Shown: positions 61,884 to 64,000 of the stretch, one piece after another
Layout of the letters: every line of letters begins with the position of its first letter
How positions within the stretch are numbered: position 1 is the first letter of the stretch
Made by a program: the position numbers and the translations under genes
The notes under the pieces: generated by a model
Seen by the model: only the letters and a program-made list of their open reading frames with translations
Told to the model about the DNA's origin: nothing
Databases searched by the model: none
Assembly: GCF_000378945.1 (NCBI RefSeq)
Contig: NZ_KB900539.1
Location: 3,298,122 to 3,362,121, forward strand
Length of the DNA: 64,000 nucleotides
DNA from: Methyloversatilis universalis EHg5
Lineage (GTDB): Bacteria; Pseudomonadota; Gammaproteobacteria; Burkholderiales; Rhodocyclaceae
Direction of reading: 5' to 3'

Positions 61884-62423
61884 TCATCGAATCCCACTAT
61901 TCAAGCGGGCAGTCGCAGCGAAGACCAAGTACGAACAGACCAGCGCATCTGCAACTACCAAGTGCGCTACAGCCTCGGTAAACGAGGACGCTGTGCCGAA
62001 GCGGTTCAGCGTCAAGCGAAGAACCTCTGCCCAAGTTCGCAACCAATTTCTCGCGTCGTCATGCGATGCATCCACCCCTATGCGAGCTGTTGCCAGGAAG
62101 CTCGCTGCGTCCGCAACCACACACCCGGCCATCGCCTGGCGATCACATTCGAACGTCCACGAAGAATGAACTCGGTACGGGGAGACTGTCGCCTCAACGT
62201 CTGAGAACCCGCCCATGATGGACATCGCGTCGAGCTCGATGTCATCGATCGCATCAAGCAGTCCCGCGCCTTCCGTCTTCGCAGCGCAGCCCCCTTTCGC
62301 CGCAACTTCCGCGCAATGGCGCAGTCGTGCCGCGAAGTTGCTTCGCTGCTCCGCATTAAGCGCTTTGTAGTCCTCACTCTCTATGAGCGAGAGGGGAAGA
62401 TCGGTCCAGGCATCGTTGTCCAT
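61884..62423 (-). CDS. Putative immunity protein for the RHS toxin
   Basis: 179 residues, helical and acidic, beginning MDNDAWTDLPLSL. Regular helices with HLVVADALVCSYLVF near the C-terminus. No family recognised. It starts 6 nt after the RHS gene stop, the standard place for a cognate immunity gene, and its GC is lower than the flanking genes. Role inferred from position. Confidence 0.55.
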   Translation of the reverse strand: MDNDAWTDLPLSLIESEDYKALNAEQRSNFAARLRHCAEVAAKGGCAAKTEGAGLLDAIDDIELDAMSIMGGFSDVEATVSPYRVHSSWTFECDRQAMAGCVVADAASFLATARIGVDASHDDARNWLRTWAEVLRLTLNRFGTASSFTEAVAHLVVADALVCSYLVFAATARLNSGIR

Positions 62424-62429
62424 GTTCGC

Positions 62430-63800
62430 TCAGTGCCGAGGGGCGATAGGTTCGTTGGCAGCCCGTTCCCACTCCGCGATCTCTGCAGGAAGAGGGTTGC
62501 AGTACAAACGAACCCGACGTACCGCATCCCGCAGGGACTGCTGCAACTCCAAGATCGCTGCATAGTGCCCTGCGTCCGGGCCGTTCACACCACCGCTTTG
62601 GTACTGCGGAATGCGCTTTGTCGTCAACTTCCAATACCGCGACTGCGCGTCTCGCTTCGCCTTCTCGCACCTCTCCGAGTCATCGGGCTTGCACAGATCA
62701 CCGATTGCATTTGCGGCGTCCTTGATAGCCCGCCGCCCGGGCTCGGACATCAAGATGATGGCCGCTCCAAGTGCCTCACAACCACCAGCAGCACAAACCC
62801 CCGGTATTGCCAGCGGCACGAAGAGCCCACTGGGATCGGTGTACCTGATGGGCTGATTAAGCGCGTAAGCGTAGGTATTCCCCCCGCCTTCAACCCCGAT
62901 AGGGTCACTGGACAGATACCTCCCGAGCCTCGGCACATAGTACCGATGCCAGTTGTAGTGCAGCCCCGACTCTTCATCAAAGTACTGGCCGGGGAAGCGC
63001 AGATACACGTAGGTCTTCTGTCCGTTGCCGTCGGGGTCCTCTTCGGGCAGCGTGTTGCCGTAGCCATCCGACTCCCAGCGCCACACTACGGGACCGGCAC
63101 GTTCTCTAGCCTGCCGGGGTGTGCCTAGGTGATCAAAGCCATAGTAGAGGACTCGCCCGACCGCGTACCCCGTGTTCGTCGCGTTCGGCACGTACTCGAC
63201 TTGACCCAGCAGGTTCCCATCCGACCATGCGTAGCTACGAATAGGCACACCCGCCGGTGTCGTCTCCGCGATCAGCCTGTCCTGATCGTCGTAGTGATAC
63301 ACCACCGTCTGGGCGCCCTGAGGGGCGGCCGCCGTCGTCACCTTTCTCGTCCGACGGTGCTTGTGATCGTAGTGGTACGTCGCCCTGAGCTGTCCGCCTC
63401 GGCTCACTGTCTTCAGCCGCCCGGCGTCGTCCCACGTGTAGCTGTTCAGCCCGTCGTTCGTGATCTGACCCGCTGCGTCGATCGTCACCGCCGCACCGTT
63501 GATCGTCGCGATCCGGTTCGTGTTCGAGGTGTAGGTCGCCGTGGTCGGCGTGCCCGGTGCGCTGGCTCCGTCCGTCGTACGGTTGCCGTTCAGGTCGTAG
63601 GCGTGATCCCGATTGCCGCTGTAGCCCGTCTCCGTATCCAGCCGCTGGATCTCGTCATAGGTGTAACCGCGTACTCCACGCGGCGTCGTCTGGGTCTTCA
63701 GGTTGCCCAGTTCGTCGTACTCGTAGCTGTCCGCGCGCACCGCGCCGGACAGCACGAGCACCATGCACAGCATCCACGCGTACCTCAGTGCTCGTCTCAT
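62430..63800 (-). CDS. Short RHS-repeat protein with variable C-terminal domain
   Basis: 456 residues. A Sec signal peptide (MRRALRYAWMLCMVLVLSGAVRA) precedes several YD/RHS repeats (YEYDELGNLKTQT, YTYDEIQRLDTETG, YTWDDAGRLKTV) and the RHS-associated core ending GRYLSSDPIGVEGGGN...YTDPSGLF. After residue 330 is a unique tail (KAKRDAQSRYWKLTTKRIP...) that would be the toxin part; it matches no toxin fold I can name. RHS proteins of this size with their own signal peptide are much shorter than classical ones. No ribosome site stands out. Confidence 0.75.
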   Translation of the reverse strand: MRRALRYAWMLCMVLVLSGAVRADSYEYDELGNLKTQTTPRGVRGYTYDEIQRLDTETGYSGNRDHAYDLNGNRTTDGASAPGTPTTATYTSNTNRIATINGAAVTIDAAGQITNDGLNSYTWDDAGRLKTVSRGGQLRATYHYDHKHRRTRKVTTAAAPQGAQTVVYHYDDQDRLIAETTPAGVPIRSYAWSDGNLLGQVEYVPNATNTGYAVGRVLYYGFDHLGTPRQARERAGPVVWRWESDGYGNTLPEEDPDGNGQKTYVYLRFPGQYFDEESGLHYNWHRYYVPRLGRYLSSDPIGVEGGGNTYAYALNQPIRYTDPSGLFVPLAIPGVCAAGGCEALGAAIILMSEPGRRAIKDAANAIGDLCKPDDSERCEKAKRDAQSRYWKLTTKRIPQYQSGGVNGPDAGHYAAILELQQSLRDAVRRVRLYCNPLPAEIAEWERAANEPIAPRH

Positions 63801-63819
63801 GGAGAGGCTCGCTGTCTTA

Positions 63820-64000
63820 CTAGTTGGTCAGCGTCGTCGGTGCATCCGCCGCACCGTAGCTGCCCATGCCTGAGCAGCTTGCCGCTGCCGTGCTGCCGTA
63901 ATACACCTGCAGTGCCTGTTGCGTCGTGCGCGCCAGCAGCGCCGCCGCATGCCAGCGCTTGCACGCTTCCGTCGGCACAGACTTCCACGCTGTCACCGTA
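63820..64000 (-). CDS. 3' end of an unknown gene
   Basis: An open frame runs in from the right edge and ends at TAG (63820-63822). It encodes VPTEACKRWHAAALLARTTQQALQ and ends AADAPTTLTN. It contains a Cys pair spacing (EACK...ASCSG) and looks like a secreted or pilin-like tail. It lies just upstream of the RHS gene on the same strand. Too short to identify. Confidence 0.45.
   Translation of the reverse strand, partial: TVTAWKSVPTEACKRWHAAALLARTTQQALQVYYGSTAAASCSGMGSYGAADAPTTLTN

Overview
This is a 64 kb, GC-rich chromosomal window, most likely from a methylotrophic betaproteobacterium of the Rhodocyclales (Methyloversatilis-like). The pointers are two lanthanide-type PQQ methanol dehydrogenase genes (xoxF) with xoxJ, two copies of the mxaRSACKL maturation operon, a tamA/tamB pair, a YfiR/GGDEF-EAL signalling operon and betaproteobacterial-style intergenic repeats. 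The genus is inferred from gene content; no rRNA or tRNA marker was seen.

Layout. 1-1121: 3' end of a PPOX-fold flavoprotein and a DUF1097 membrane protein. 1234-6723: first mxaRSACKL operon, with overlapping stop/start codons and no dehydrogenase gene beside it. 6984-11145: chaperone-usher (spore coat U/Csu type) pilus operon. 11306-17917: OpgC-like acyltransferase, SDR, YnfA, MFS transporter, LapA-like protein, two secreted proteins and a DUF817 membrane protein. 17936-26001: an array of integron gene cassettes, nearly all on the minus strand, separated by recognisable attC sites but with no integrase gene in the window (a CALIN-type array). It holds a TIR-domain gene, a DUF5071 gene and several small unknown genes. 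It has been hit by three insertion sequences: an internally deleted IS1182-type element, an IS110/IS1111-type element sitting inside an attC with a tandemly duplicated 280-bp right end, and an IS5-type element that splits a cassette gene with a CTAG duplication. 26231-35997: tamB, a type I secretion MFP/ABC pair, tamA and a two-domain FKBP isomerase, all on the minus strand.

36380-49110: the methanol oxidation locus. A second mxaRSACKL operon is followed by xoxF1, a terminator, a long intergenic region with a perfect 14-bp inverted repeat, xoxF2, another terminator, then xoxJ with a trypsin-like protease/TPR gene and an unknown periplasmic protein. Expected logic: XoxF oxidises methanol in the periplasm using PQQ plus a lanthanide, XoxJ assists the enzyme, and the MxaR/S/A/C/K/L set (AAA+ ATPase, DUF58, VWA and membrane-anchored proteins) helps activate or load the dehydrogenase. 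Two paralogous maturation operons facing two XoxF enzymes suggest specialised pairing. No xoxG cytochrome gene is present here.

49151-56568: an operon of TonB-dependent receptor, YfiR-like protein, hybrid histidine kinase and REC-PAS-GGDEF-EAL protein, which looks like an envelope-to-c-di-GMP signalling chain. 56761-61693: oligopeptidase A, a DUF4124/glutaredoxin-like protein, exonuclease III, a Crp/Fnr regulator and an amidohydrolase reading frame without a normal start codon. 61884-64000: a short RHS protein with its own signal peptide, a probable immunity partner and the 3' end of an unknown gene.
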